Of a DNA stretch of 64,000 bases, positions 27,459 through 35,542 are shown piece by piece. The notes under the pieces were generated by a model. That model was given only the letters and a program-made list of their open reading frames with translations, made no database searches and was not told the DNA's origin. The DNA lies in contig NC_021175.1 in assembly GCF_000385925.1 (NCBI RefSeq), positions 999,501 through 1,063,500 on the forward strand, read 5' to 3'. Position numbers and translations under genes: made by a program. Source of the DNA: Streptococcus cristatus AS 1.3089 (GTDB lineage: Bacteria > Bacillota > Bacilli > Lactobacillales > Streptococcaceae). The stretch's first letter is position 1. Each line of letters starts with the position of its first letter.

Positions 27459-28006
27459 AAAGTTTCCTTTCCTGATCTAATAAAAGCAGAGGCCAGCTCT
27501 ATCTGCCCTTCTCTTTCCTTGACAGCCCGCTGCAAATCATCTGGACTCTGCAAGTTCCTGACTTTGATGGCGTAATCCGCTGCGACAATAGCATGGCCCC
27601 GCATGTGGCCTGTTGCGACTGCTTGGGCAAAGACACGCGCAGCATACTTACCGATTTGTGATTGGGCTTGCTGCGACAGTTTGTTAGCCAAGAAACCAGC
27701 CTGCCTTAGTTCATAGGCAGATGCCCTCCCATCAAGTCGAGCCTGAAAAACCTCTCTTACCTGAGTCAAAATCTTCTTCTTTTCAGACTCATCTTCCGCA
27801 TCAATCAGAGCTATAAAGCTTGACGCCATTTTCATAGCCCATCGAGCCAGTTGCCCCTGAGGAAGCTGTTCCAAAACAAGCTCCAATTCCAATCTCTTCT
27901 CACCATCATCCAGGATTTTCAGCTTGTAAGGGCTCGGTAGACTCACTTGATTATTCTCATAACACATACGCTCATGAGCGTTCCAAGCATAATCTTCTGG
28001 CTTCAT
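27455..28006 (-). CDS. Imm5-like putative immunity protein (183 aa)
   Basis: A soluble helical protein. The C-terminal part (LDGRASAYELRQAGFLANKL, AARVFAQAVATGHMRGHAIV, AADYAIKVRNL) matches the Imm5-like 'putative immunity protein' group, in which an Ala-rich helical array ends with a conserved GH....H motif. It is translationally coupled to the potassium channel genes (4-base overlap), unusual for an immunity gene; a role linked to potassium transport cannot be excluded. The N-terminal region (MKPEDYAWNAHERMCYENN) has no recognised motif. Confidence 0.65.
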   Translation of the reverse strand: MKPEDYAWNAHERMCYENNQVSLPSPYKLKILDDGEKRLELELVLEQLPQGQLARWAMKMASSFIALIDAEDESEKKKILTQVREVFQARLDGRASAYELRQAGFLANKLSQQAQSQIGKYAARVFAQAVATGHMRGHAIVAADYAIKVRNLQSPDDLQRAVKEREGQIELASAFIRSGKETL

Positions 28007-28073
28007 ATGTCCTCCAGTTTCGAATTTCTCTAAACTCGCCCCTGCATTTCGTTTTTATCTTAAATGAAGTACC

Positions 28074-28328
28074 TAGTTCTCGCGAAGCTCGAACTGCATC
28101 AATGGCCCTAAATGCAACTACGCCTAACGGCTTGTTTCATTAAGGATAATAAGGAGCGTAGTTCTCGCGGAGCTCGGACTGCATCAATGGCCCTAAATGC
28201 AACTACGCCTAACGGCTTGTTTCATTAAGGATAATAAGGAACGTAGTTCTCGCGGAGCTCGAACTGCATCAATGGCCCTAAATGCAACTACGCCTAACGG
28301 CTTGTTTCATTAAGGGCCATAGAAAAAA
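28074..28328. repeat. Tandem repeat, 3 copies of an 85-bp unit
   Basis: Units start near 28074, 28159 and 28244 with TAGTTCTCGCG. Exact 85-base spacing and only a few substitutions (AAGCTCGAACT, GAGCTCGGACT and GAGCTCGAACT). Each unit carries inverted ends CGTAGTT and AACTACG around an inner TGCAT..ATGCA pair, so each can fold. No ORF of note. It fills the gap between khpA and the Imm5-like gene. Confidence 0.9.
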
Positions 28329-28351
28329 CGGGACACATGCCCCGCTGCTTC

Positions 28352-28591
28352 TTATTTCTCATCAATAACGATGCGAACTTTTTTGTACTCGGTTGGGACA
28401 GAGTAAACAATCGTCCTTATAGCGGAGATAGTACGACCTTTACGACCGATCACACGTCCAACATCGCTTGGATCAAGATCAAGATGATACTCTAAAAACT
28501 CAGGCGTATCTTCAATCTTGATAGTTAAGGCATCTGGCTGTGAAATCAAAGGTTTCACTATCGCAATAATGAGATTTTCAATCGTGTCCAT
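28352..28591 (-). CDS. khpA: KH-domain RNA-binding protein KhpA
   Basis: 79-residue single KH domain protein (also YlqC) that with KhpB binds RNA and influences cell division and elongation in streptococci. The KH core [20 protein letters not shown] (GxxG = GRKG) is visible. Located directly after rpsP, the standard order in streptococci. Confidence 0.96.
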   Translation of the reverse strand: MDTIENLIIAIVKPLISQPDALTIKIEDTPEFLEYHLDLDPSDVGRVIGRKGRTISAIRTIVYSVPTEYKKVRIVIDEK

Positions 28592-28610
28592 ATATCAACC
28601 TGCACTTCTA

Positions 28611-28880
28611 TTATTTAGAGTATTTTGAATCGTGGAATTTCTTCAAAACACCAGCTTTTGAAAGGATGTTGCGAACTGTATCTGAAGGTTGAGCTCCGTC
28701 AGCCAACCATGCAAGAACACGATCTTCTTTCAAAGTCACTTGGTTTTCTTCAACAAGTGGGTTGTAAGTTCCAACTGTTTCGATGAAACGTCCGTCACGA
28801 GGTGAACGTGAATCTGCAACGTTGATACGGTAGAAGGTTTTTCTAGAACCCATACGAGTCAAACGGATTTTTACTGCCAT
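28611..28880 (-). CDS. rpsP: 30S ribosomal protein S16
   Basis: 89 residues, starting [20 protein letters not shown], then [19 protein letters not shown]: typical S16. A strong promoter with -35 TTGACA and -10 TATAAT lies 67-94 bases upstream. Co-transcribed with khpA. Confidence 0.98.
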   Translation of the reverse strand: MAVKIRLTRMGSRKTFYRINVADSRSPRDGRFIETVGTYNPLVEENQVTLKEDRVLAWLADGAQPSDTVRNILSKAGVLKKFHDSKYSK

Positions 28881-28946
28881 TTTTAAAATTTCTCTTTTCT
28901 TATTTTTTATTTCGGTGAAATAGCTGAGCTATTTAGCACATGTTCT

Positions 28947-28974
28947 ATTATAGCATATTAAAAACAGCTGTCAA
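28947..28974 (-). promoter_or_regulatory. Promoter of rpsP-khpA
   Basis: On the minus strand TTGACA (28969-28974) and TATAAT (28947-28952) are consensus -35 and -10 boxes with 16-base spacing. The -35 box is part of the 3' arm of the yjjG terminator hairpin. Confidence 0.85.
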
Positions 28975-28990
28975 GTTTTTTTCTTGACAG
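28960..28990 (-). terminator. Rho-independent terminator of yjjG
   Basis: CTGTCAAG, a 7-base A loop, CTTGACAG, then CTGTTTTT on the minus strand, about 15 bases beyond the yjjG stop. It overlaps the rpsP -35 box. Confidence 0.75.
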
Positions 28991-29004
28991 ACTTAAAAAT
29001 TTTT

Positions 29005-29691
29005 TCAAAGCAGTAATTTTTTAATTTCTTCATAGGAAGATACCGTATAAGTCGGCTGCGCACTGCTATTGTTCATCAGCTGCTTGGGATTGTACCAAAT
29101 AGAGTCCAGTCCTGCATTATTGGCGCCAGCAATATCTGCTGTCAAGGAATCTCCAATCATCAAAGCCTGAGACAAGTAAAAATCTGGTATCTGCTCTGCT
29201 ATTTTTTCATAAAACAAAGCTTCGGGCTTCTGAGTCCCTATCTTTTCTGAGATGAAAATGTGATTAAAATAAGGAGAAATGTCGGAATTGGCCATGCGAC
29301 CGGTCTGAATAGCCGTGATACCATTGGTGGCTCCATAAATCTCATAATCAGCTGTAGTCAGACTGTCCAAAAGCTCGCTAGCACCAGCGTAGGTCTGACC
29401 CTGCTGAGCAATATGCTGCTGATAGAGAAGGGCTAACTCGGCGCCATCTTTCTCAATGCCAAAATGAGCAAAAAGACGAGAAAAGCGAGTGTTGACCAGC
29501 TCTGGCTTGGTGATTTTCCCCTGCTCCAGATCGCGCCAAAGCCCCTTGTTCATGGGAATATAATAGTCTTTGTAGGTCTGAATCTCCGTTACGCCCTGCT
29601 CCTCTAAAAAATGAGTCAGCGCGATGTCTTCTGCCGTATCAAAATCCAGCAACGTATGGTCAAGGTCAAAAAGTAGAAATTTGTATGACAA
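29005..29691 (-). CDS. HAD-family pyrimidine nucleotidase, YjjG type
   Basis: House-cleaning nucleotidase, 229 residues. HAD motif I is LLFDLDHTLLDFDTAED (DxD), motif II AATNGI-type (YGATNGITAIQTGRMA), motif III Lys in EKIGTQKPEALFYEK and motif IV MIGDSLTADIAGANNAGLDS. I set the start at TTG 29691 (reading MSYKFLLFDLDH) with AAAGGA about 8 bases upstream; an upstream reading would add residues encoded by the leader. Its 5' end is duplicated at 32.7 kb. Confidence 0.88.
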   Translation of the reverse strand: MSYKFLLFDLDHTLLDFDTAEDIALTHFLEEQGVTEIQTYKDYYIPMNKGLWRDLEQGKITKPELVNTRFSRLFAHFGIEKDGAELALLYQQHIAQQGQTYAGASELLDSLTTADYEIYGATNGITAIQTGRMANSDISPYFNHIFISEKIGTQKPEALFYEKIAEQIPDFYLSQALMIGDSLTADIAGANNAGLDSIWYNPKQLMNNSSAQPTYTVSSYEEIKKLLL

Positions 29692-29724
29692 AATCGAAAT
29701 CCTTTCTGCAACTGTACTAGCTTC

Positions 29725-29730
29725 ATTATA
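29725..29730 (-). promoter_or_regulatory. Extended -10 box upstream of yjjG
   Basis: TGGTATAAT reads on the minus strand about 35 bases before the yjjG TTG start. No good -35; the extended TGN-like form may compensate. The same box is duplicated at 32.74 kb, where it has no gene to drive. Confidence 0.5.
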
Positions 29731-29741
29731 CCACAATGCAT

Positions 29742-29772
29742 AAAAAACCAGCCGCTCAAAAATGAACGGCTG
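29742..29772 (-). terminator. Rho-independent terminator after AraC tail remnant
   Basis: CAGCCG, a loop, CGGCTG followed by GTTTTTTATG on the minus strand. Copied at 32761-32791. Confidence 0.8.
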
Positions 29773-29781
29773 ATTTCTAAT

Positions 29782-29866
29782 CTATTTCACAACTGGAATC
29801 CAGACTTTCATTTGATAATCTGGGGAGTACATATCACCCTCAGTGTAGACTTCAAAATCTGGTGCT
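29782..29866 (-). pseudogene. C-terminal remnant of an AraC/GyrI-type regulator gene
   Basis: The minus-strand frame ends DFEVYTEGDMYSPDYQMKVW and IPVVK, which is almost the same as the last residues of the intact regulator at 33882-34715 (DFEVYTEGDMSSPDYQMELW). Everything before it is missing. The stretch 29867-29958 has nothing further. It forms part of the direct repeat bounding the two-gene unit. Confidence 0.75.
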
Positions 29867-29958
29867 CTGCTCCTGACTTAAGGAAACTCGTGCTAAAATA
29901 GAGTCACTATAATATATGGAAAAATGTACCTCAAATAATTATTTAGATAAGAGGAATA

Positions 29959-31455
29959 TCAAGATAAAAAATAATCATCTATCTCATCAATATTTTTTAG
30001 AATTTTAGTTTCGGGAACTCCTATCTTCTTAGCCATGTCAATGGAAGATATAAATCTCAATGATAAATTCAAATTGTAGTCAAAAGCATATTCTTGAAGT
30101 TCACCAAGTTCATGATATAGGCTCATTAGTTTATCTAGTTGTTTTTTAAACTTAATATCTAAACGATTTATATAATCATTTACATCTCTTTGATAACTAA
30201 GGATTACACTTCGCTCATGCTTATTTAGCATGTCCTTCCCTAAACTAAGGGCTGTAGTTGCAACAATTGAACCAATTAGAGCTCCTATAACAGGTATTGG
30301 AATCAACGATTGCCCTATTGCTGCCCCAATCGCTGCCCCTGTAGCATCAAGGGAATTCAATGTTACTAAATTGATAAAATCATCAGTATCGATATCTCCA
30401 TTTCTGTACTTAACAATAGCTGTACTTAATCCAAATGTGCCAGAAACAATTGCTCCTGCACTGGGCGCAGCTAAATGACAAACATTTGTAAGTCCATAAA
30501 TAGCAAACCCTGATACTCCACCTTTTATAGCACCGTTTGCTGTACTGATACCACATTGTTGCCAATCATTAGCATCAAAATCCCAAATATCTTTTCCATC
30601 GTTATGTTTTCTATAAATAAAAATAGCTAAGTTCAGTCCACCTTGAACTGCTGCGCCAACACCAGCAACTTTTGAAGCCTCAGCAAAAGTGGGTTGTGAT
30701 TTTTGATAAGCAACTGATTTCTCCTTGTTTGCCTTATTTTTTATATCCAACTCTTGTTGAAATGCTTGTTTATTAATAGCATCAACTTCACCAGATAATG
30801 TTTGATTAATAGTACCTTTTTGAACATCTCTGTATCGTAATAAAGAGGGTCTTAACCACTCATTATATCGAGATCCACGTAGATTACTTTCATTTTCAAT
30901 AGCCTGTTTAATTTTATTAATTTGTGAGAGTGATAACCTGTTACCATTATATTCAACAGTTTTTGCTCCACTCATAATTTTTTCAATAACCTCTACATGG
31001 TCTTTAGGAAACATCATAATCATATTTTCATATCTAGAAGCCTGTTTAATCTCCTCTAAGATATTAGAATAAAATTTCATCTGAACTTCATTACCCTGAA
31101 GTAATATATCAGCTGCCCCATTATCATTCAACAAAATGATACTTTTTTGCAATCCTTCAAAAACATCTCTTGCGTTTCTAATGCCAGTTTCAGCAAATTC
31201 AGCTATAAAACCATGTGCTCCTGTGTCACCACCTCGATTATTACTTATAAGATTTTCAATTTCTAGTTTGGCTAAATCAAGATTTGATAATGCATTGGCT
31301 GTTCTCGTAGCTAAATCTGAAAGCTTATTCGTTTCATTTACTAGAATCATATCTAATGAATGTAATAAATCTGATAATCTTATACTATTCAGATAATCAA
31401 CATATGCTGCAATGCTTTGTTCCAATACATTGTCACGGCTCTGTTCATCAAGCAT
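29959..31455 (-). CDS. Unrecognised Ala/Gly-rich membrane-type protein (498 aa), second gene of pair
   Basis: I do not recognise the family. Residues 1-250 are helical and hydrophilic with coiled-coil character (LSDLATRTANALSNLDLAKL; INKIKQAIENESNL). From about 265 to 410 there are several hydrophobic Gly/Ala segments (GVGAAVQGGLNLAIFIY; GAIVSGTFGLSTAIV; GAAIGAAIGQSLIPIPVIGA), with a soluble helical end after that. Such helical-plus-hydrophobic-hairpin layouts occur in pore-forming or membrane-remodelling proteins. No signal peptide. Its ATG overlaps the end of the upstream gene by eight bases, so both act together. Low-GC compared with neighbours; flanked by direct repeats, hence probably acquired. 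Confidence 0.6.
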   Translation of the reverse strand: MLDEQSRDNVLEQSIAAYVDYLNSIRLSDLLHSLDMILVNETNKLSDLATRTANALSNLDLAKLEIENLISNNRGGDTGAHGFIAEFAETGIRNARDVFEGLQKSIILLNDNGAADILLQGNEVQMKFYSNILEEIKQASRYENMIMMFPKDHVEVIEKIMSGAKTVEYNGNRLSLSQINKIKQAIENESNLRGSRYNEWLRPSLLRYRDVQKGTINQTLSGEVDAINKQAFQQELDIKNKANKEKSVAYQKSQPTFAEASKVAGVGAAVQGGLNLAIFIYRKHNDGKDIWDFDANDWQQCGISTANGAIKGGVSGFAIYGLTNVCHLAAPSAGAIVSGTFGLSTAIVKYRNGDIDTDDFINLVTLNSLDATGAAIGAAIGQSLIPIPVIGALIGSIVATTALSLGKDMLNKHERSVILSYQRDVNDYINRLDIKFKKQLDKLMSLYHELGELQEYAFDYNLNLSLRFISSIDMAKKIGVPETKILKNIDEIDDYFLS

Positions 31456-32320
31456 CTAACTTAAGTTCCTTATTAATTAGCTGAGCCAATGTCAATGTTG
31501 AATTAACTAATAAGCCAGCTTGATTTTTTTCATCATGGGAAAATAAGCTATAATCATTCCCTTTTAGAGAAGATAGGGCATTCTTAATACCATTAATTTG
31601 AATTTCAGTCAATTTAATCAATGATATGACTTCAGAATTCTTATTGTTAAATCTTCGAATTACTATTTCTAGTTTTTCTCTATCTTTGGTAACACTATCA
31701 GCAGTTTCTCTATTTTTATTTCTTGCAAAGAAACCTGTGCCTATAGAACCTGCAAACATAACACCAGCTAAACTCCAGCCAACTGGTCCAGCCAAAGCTA
31801 ATAATGCGCTTCCAGCAGTCATCCCGCCGCCACCAGCTGCTAAAGCTCCTCCACCAAGCCAAGCTAAGGCAGCATTAGTTGCTGCTGCACCAGATAATGT
31901 TGAAATAGCAGTACCTGTAGATGCCACTCCAAATGTAGTGGCAATACTCATTGCAGCAGTTGGCCCCATAGTAGCAACCGCTACTCCAAGCGCACTCAAT
32001 GTCGCACCTACTCCTGTTCCACCGGAAGCAGCCTTTGCTTCTAGCTCTGCTTTCTTTATTTCGCGTTGCTTTACCGCAAAGTTTTCCATCTCAATCTCTA
32101 TTTTTTTCAAGTTTATGTCAAATTCTTTAGGTGTATTAGCTAGTTGATTAATACGTTCTTCAACAACTTTAACTAAATCTACTCCTTTGATGCGCTTGGA
32201 GTAAAGAGAATTTGCATTATTTCCCAAAGTCTTTGCGACACCCTCATAACGGTTAACAGCCTCATTAAAATCATTTATTGCATTTTTTCGAAGTTCCTTA
32301 TTAAATAAATCAATAGACAT
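31448..32320 (-). CDS. Unrecognised Ala/Gly-rich membrane-type protein (290 aa), first gene of pair
   Basis: No known family recognised. Residues 1-95 are helical (NKELRKNAINDFNEAVNRYE; IEIEMENFAVKQREIKKAEL), 98-200 form an exceptionally Gly/Ala-rich hydrophobic stretch (GVGATLSALGVAVATMGPTA; AWLGGGALAAGGGGMTAGSA; ALAGPVGWSLAGVMFAGSIG), and 205-290 are helical again. This is the same helical-hydrophobic-helical plan as the downstream partner, with which it overlaps. No signal peptide. It could be a pore-forming or membrane-inserting component; function unknown. Confidence 0.6.
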   Translation of the reverse strand: MSIDLFNKELRKNAINDFNEAVNRYEGVAKTLGNNANSLYSKRIKGVDLVKVVEERINQLANTPKEFDINLKKIEIEMENFAVKQREIKKAELEAKAASGGTGVGATLSALGVAVATMGPTAAMSIATTFGVASTGTAISTLSGAAATNAALAWLGGGALAAGGGGMTAGSALLALAGPVGWSLAGVMFAGSIGTGFFARNKNRETADSVTKDREKLEIVIRRFNNKNSEVISLIKLTEIQINGIKNALSSLKGNDYSLFSHDEKNQAGLLVNSTLTLAQLINKELKLDA

Positions 32321-32901
32321 AGACGTACCTCTTAAACCATAAAATTATTTTTCTGTATGCGTATTATATCATATTCTGTTTGCTACTACAATATAAATAT
32401 ATTATTAAAAACCAGTACCTAAGGACATGTAACCGTAAACAAAAGAGAGTAATTTAGCTATTTTTATTATCTACTTTAAATAATCTTTTAAAAAGATTTA
32501 TCATAAACTAATATTGAATTATTTTTATGAAACATTAAATACTATTTAACGCTTTTCTATTTACATTTATAATAAAATAAAAGCTTTCTTACTAATCAAA
32601 TTGCAAATATGATAGCAAATACACAATCCCCAGAAATTATTTATATAGGACAGATTATAAGCGTTTATTTGTATTATTTAATTTTTACTATTCTTTAGTT
32701 GTATGATAAAGTCAAAAACCTTTCTGCAACTGTACTAGCTTCATTATACCACAATGCATAAAAAAAACAGCCGCTCAAAAATAAACGGCTGGTTTCTAAT
32801 CTATTTCACTACCGGAATCCAGACTTTCATTTGAAAGTTTGGTGGCTCTTGTTTTGATCCTGCTACATTACCAAACAGCATCTTCGTTTTTCTCACTTCT
32901 T
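32321..32901. other. AT-rich gap with the second direct-repeat copy
   Basis: About 580 bases without a gene. 32321-32690 is AT-rich leader of the two-gene unit with possible -10 boxes (TATTATATC near 32355) and no clear ORF. 32697-32850 repeats 29681-29836: yjjG start region, leader with TATAAT, a terminator hairpin (32761-32791) and an AraC/GyrI tail (32801-32845, encoding FQMKVWIPVVK). 32851-32901 has nothing recognised. Confidence 0.75.
32761..32791 (-). terminator. Rho-independent terminator (duplicate)
   Basis: CAGCCG, loop, CGGCTG then TTTTTTTATG on the minus strand, downstream of the AraC tail fragment. Near-copy of the hairpin at 29742-29772. Confidence 0.75.
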
Positions 32902-33828
32902 CTACTCTACTTTATAGTGAATACACAAATCTCTAAACTTATTATCTAGCGCCGCTATATCGAACAAGACTTCAGACAATTTTTGGTAATCTTCCTTGAT
33001 ACAAAATAGATGAGCTTGGCCGAACAATTTTGCTAAATTTTCTTTTAGTTCAGATCTGACCGTATCATGGTCTTTTAAGAAGTTGCTCATGTATAGATTT
33101 CTGATAGAAGCTAATTTGAAGCTAAAGTATTGATGAAGATGCTTTTGTTCTTCATTCAAGCCATTGTCCGCCACCGACTTAGCATATCTTGCTATCACAT
33201 TCTCCTCGCCATCTTCATATTGTTGCTTCATCAACATAGATGTTTTCTGGTAAATTTCTTTGAAAGTTGGAGATTTGATTTTTTTGAAGTTTCCCCACAT
33301 GGAGAAAGAACCTCTTTTATAGTCGATATTTTTAGCTTCCCAGGCTTTAAAAAATTCTGAGAAAGTCATTTTCATACAAGCAAAGCCTGCTGGATCATGG
33401 AAATAGATAAACTCATCATCTAGATCATAAACTGAAACAAAATGGTCCACCCCATACAAATGAATATGATTGGGATTATAAGTCAGATACCCCATGTCCA
33501 AAGGGCCAAGAACAACTGGCCCGCTGAGCAAGAACTTGCTTAGCATTTCTCTGATAGAGAGAAGATTCATCGCATTTGAATCCTTTATATAGTATTCATC
33601 ATATGTAAAACCCAGAATGTTTAAAGAATGGCTGATAGAACTATCTGGCATCCCATTATCAAAGAAGACTAAGGGATGTTTTTCATCTTTCTTTACAATA
33701 CTAGCGCCATTTCCCAACACCATAATAGCTTCCAAAAACTCAGGGCGAACATCATGACCATACGAATGCAGCGCCATCGCAAGTGAATATGTATAACAAA
33801 GAGAAACGTCCCCAAAATACATCTGCAT
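32902..33828 (-). CDS. BtrH-N/C39-like cysteine-protease-fold protein (308 aa)
   Basis: The N-terminal 170 residues look like the papain-like fold of BtrH and C39-type proteins: a Cys at the start of a helix (GDVSLCYTYSLAMALHSYG), then HLYGVDHFVSVYDLDDEFIY with a candidate catalytic His and FHDPAGF with the matching Asp. The rest is helical. BtrH is the butirosin acyltransferase; others are peptidases or of unknown role. No biosynthetic genes are near. Start set at ATG 33828 with GAGGAGG eight bases upstream; eight extra codons would need a TTG. Function here unknown. Confidence 0.6.
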   Translation of the reverse strand: MQMYFGDVSLCYTYSLAMALHSYGHDVRPEFLEAIMVLGNGASIVKKDEKHPLVFFDNGMPDSSISHSLNILGFTYDEYYIKDSNAMNLLSIREMLSKFLLSGPVVLGPLDMGYLTYNPNHIHLYGVDHFVSVYDLDDEFIYFHDPAGFACMKMTFSEFFKAWEAKNIDYKRGSFSMWGNFKKIKSPTFKEIYQKTSMLMKQQYEDGEENVIARYAKSVADNGLNEEQKHLHQYFSFKLASIRNLYMSNFLKDHDTVRSELKENLAKLFGQAHLFCIKEDYQKLSEVLFDIAALDNKFRDLCIHYKVE

Positions 33829-33881
33829 AGCATCATCCTCCTCTGTAATCAACGCCTAAAAAATGACTTGCAATCACCATT

Positions 33882-34715
33882 TTATTTCACTACTGGTATC
33901 CAAAGTTCCATTTGATAGTCTGGAGAGGACATGTCTCCCTCGGTATAAACTTCAAAGTCTGGTGTTCCTGAGTGGCGATAGCCAGTTTCTGGGAAAAAGA
34001 CTTCCAAAACATATTTCCAAGCATGATGGATGCTGGCTGGTATAGCGCCTTTGACTGGCACGATGGCATATTCAGCTTCTGCGATTTCTTTGATGGACAG
34101 ACCTAGTTCTTCTGCTTTAGCCTTATCCGCCACATCATAGGCAGCCATATAGTTGATGATTTCGCCTTCTTTAACATCAGAGCAGACGCCAAAGGATTGG
34201 CCACTTCCCAGACTTTCTAAGCTTTCAAAGCTGTGATTTGCATAGAGCTGCTCCCATGCAGACGGGCATTTGCTATTGTCAATAGCTTCCAATAGGACGC
34301 CTGCCACGGTAAAAGCAGTTTTCTTTTGAATCTTGATATCCATGTTCTTTCCTCCTGTAATCTTTAAGGATAATTGAAGTCTAGGAAAGACCCGATAAGG
34401 TTTTCCATTTCGAACTTCCGAGGGGGTTGCACCATGGAATTTCTTGAAGGCTGCGCTAAAAGCATCCGCAGACTCATAGCCGTATTTCAGCGCTATGTCA
34501 ATGACTTTCTCAGAGCTTTCCCGCAAGTCTGTCACAGCTTCTGACAGCCTGCGATTGCGTAGGTATTCTGCTAACGTCATATCCGCAAGGATGGAAAAGA
34601 GCCTGCTAAAAAGAGCATAAGAATAGCCTGACAGCTGCTGAAATGTCTGCAAGTTCACTTCTGCGTCCAACTTACTTTCCAGATATTCCATGGTTTTATT
34701 GAATTGATGCATCAT
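33882..34715 (-). CDS. AraC-family regulator with GyrI-like effector domain (277 aa)
   Basis: Two helix-turn-helix motifs in the first 105 residues (LQTFQQLSGYSYALFSRLFS; VIDIALKYGYESADAFSAAF, ending FKKFHGATPSEVRNG) and a GyrI-like small-molecule-binding domain from about 125 to the end (FTVAGVLLEAIDNSKC, then EYAIVPVKGAIPASIHHAWK). This is the Rob/SoxS-GyrI fusion type, usually sensing lipophilic compounds. It has tail copies at 29.8 and 32.8 kb. Target unknown; the BtrH-like gene lies 54 bases downstream and could be co-transcribed. Confidence 0.88.
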   Translation of the reverse strand: MMHQFNKTMEYLESKLDAEVNLQTFQQLSGYSYALFSRLFSILADMTLAEYLRNRRLSEAVTDLRESSEKVIDIALKYGYESADAFSAAFKKFHGATPSEVRNGKPYRVFPRLQLSLKITGGKNMDIKIQKKTAFTVAGVLLEAIDNSKCPSAWEQLYANHSFESLESLGSGQSFGVCSDVKEGEIINYMAAYDVADKAKAEELGLSIKEIAEAEYAIVPVKGAIPASIHHAWKYVLEVFFPETGYRHSGTPDFEVYTEGDMSSPDYQMELWIPVVK

Positions 34716-34803
34716 AATCTTTTCTGCTTACCTCCTAACTACAGTCTAGCAGTTCTAAGATACTTTCGCCCCAGAATTTTTGTACAAGATTTAGAGGGCG
34801 ATT

Positions 34804-35298
34804 CTACAACCTATCCCGCAGCTTCTCCACAAAGAGATAGGCCGCTGGGCAGGTCAGGGTATTTTTGATTGTCAGATGGTTAATCTGATGAATCTTTTTG
34901 CGGTCTGTATGAGGAAACTCGCGGCAGGCCTTGGGACGGACCTCGTAGATCGAGCAGAGATTGTCTCCACCTAAAAAGGGACAAGGCATGGCCTTGAAAA
35001 CCTTGTCGCCGTCTTCATCCACCTGCAGAAACTCCTCTTCAAAAGCCGGCAGCTTCATCTTGAAATACTTGGCAATGCGGACAATGTCGGCTTCCTTAAA
35101 GTCTGGCCCTAGAGTTTTACAACAATTGGCGCAGGCTGTACAGTCAATCTCCTCAAAGACCTCATCATGGATTTGCTGGGCAATCTTATCGAGGTTTTTT
35201 GGTGGCTTTTTCTTGAGATTGGCTAAAAATTTTCGGTGCTCTTTCTGCTTTTGCAGGGCTAATTGGTGGTATTTTTCAAGGTCAATTTCTTGAGTCAT
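34804..35298 (-). CDS. YkgJ-family cysteine cluster protein (164 aa)
   Basis: A small protein with a conserved Cys cluster: CTACANCCKTLGPDFKEADI, then CPFLGGDNLCSIYEVRPKAC and a last Cys in LTCPAAYLFVEKL. The CxxCxxCC motif suggests zinc or iron-sulfur binding (UPF0153/YkgJ). The basic N-terminal helix (QKQKEHRKFLANLKKKPPKN) is typical of streptococcal members. Biological role unknown. Confidence 0.85.
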   Translation of the reverse strand: MTQEIDLEKYHQLALQKQKEHRKFLANLKKKPPKNLDKIAQQIHDEVFEEIDCTACANCCKTLGPDFKEADIVRIAKYFKMKLPAFEEEFLQVDEDGDKVFKAMPCPFLGGDNLCSIYEVRPKACREFPHTDRKKIHQINHLTIKNTLTCPAAYLFVEKLRDRL

Positions 35299-35355
35299 AA
35301 ACTACTTTCTAATCAGTTGATTTTCGTTAGCATTATATCATAAATCTCAAAAAAA

Positions 35356-35531
35356 TGAGACTGGGACAAAAGTCCTAGCCTCTCAATTATCTTTGATTGT
35401 CGAGCAAGACGCAGTGGTTGAGTGGGCTCTATTACGCTGATTTCATCAGCTTTTACAGCCCTACTCAACTGTGCAGAGGTGAGACGACGAAATCGAATTC
35501 TAACGAATTATCGATTTCTATCCCACTCTCA
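35356..35531 (+). repeat. Intergenic repeat, about 175 bp, copy 4 of 5
   Basis: Starts GAGACTGGGACAAAAGTCC, ends CGATTTCTATCCCACTC. Same orientation as copies 1 and 3. Placed between the YkgJ-like gene start and the lipoprotein gene stop, where it can end transcription of the lipoprotein gene. Confidence 0.85.
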
Positions 35532-35542
35532 TTTACTTTGTT

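Noticed and set aside
28074..28328. Possible CRISPR array
   Set aside because: The unit repeats in full over 85 bases with no variable spacers, and no cas gene is near.
31626..32147. Plus-strand open frame of 173 codons antisense to the 290-aa gene
   Set aside because: Ala/Pro composition mirrors the Gly/Ala stretch on the other strand; no ribosome binding site.
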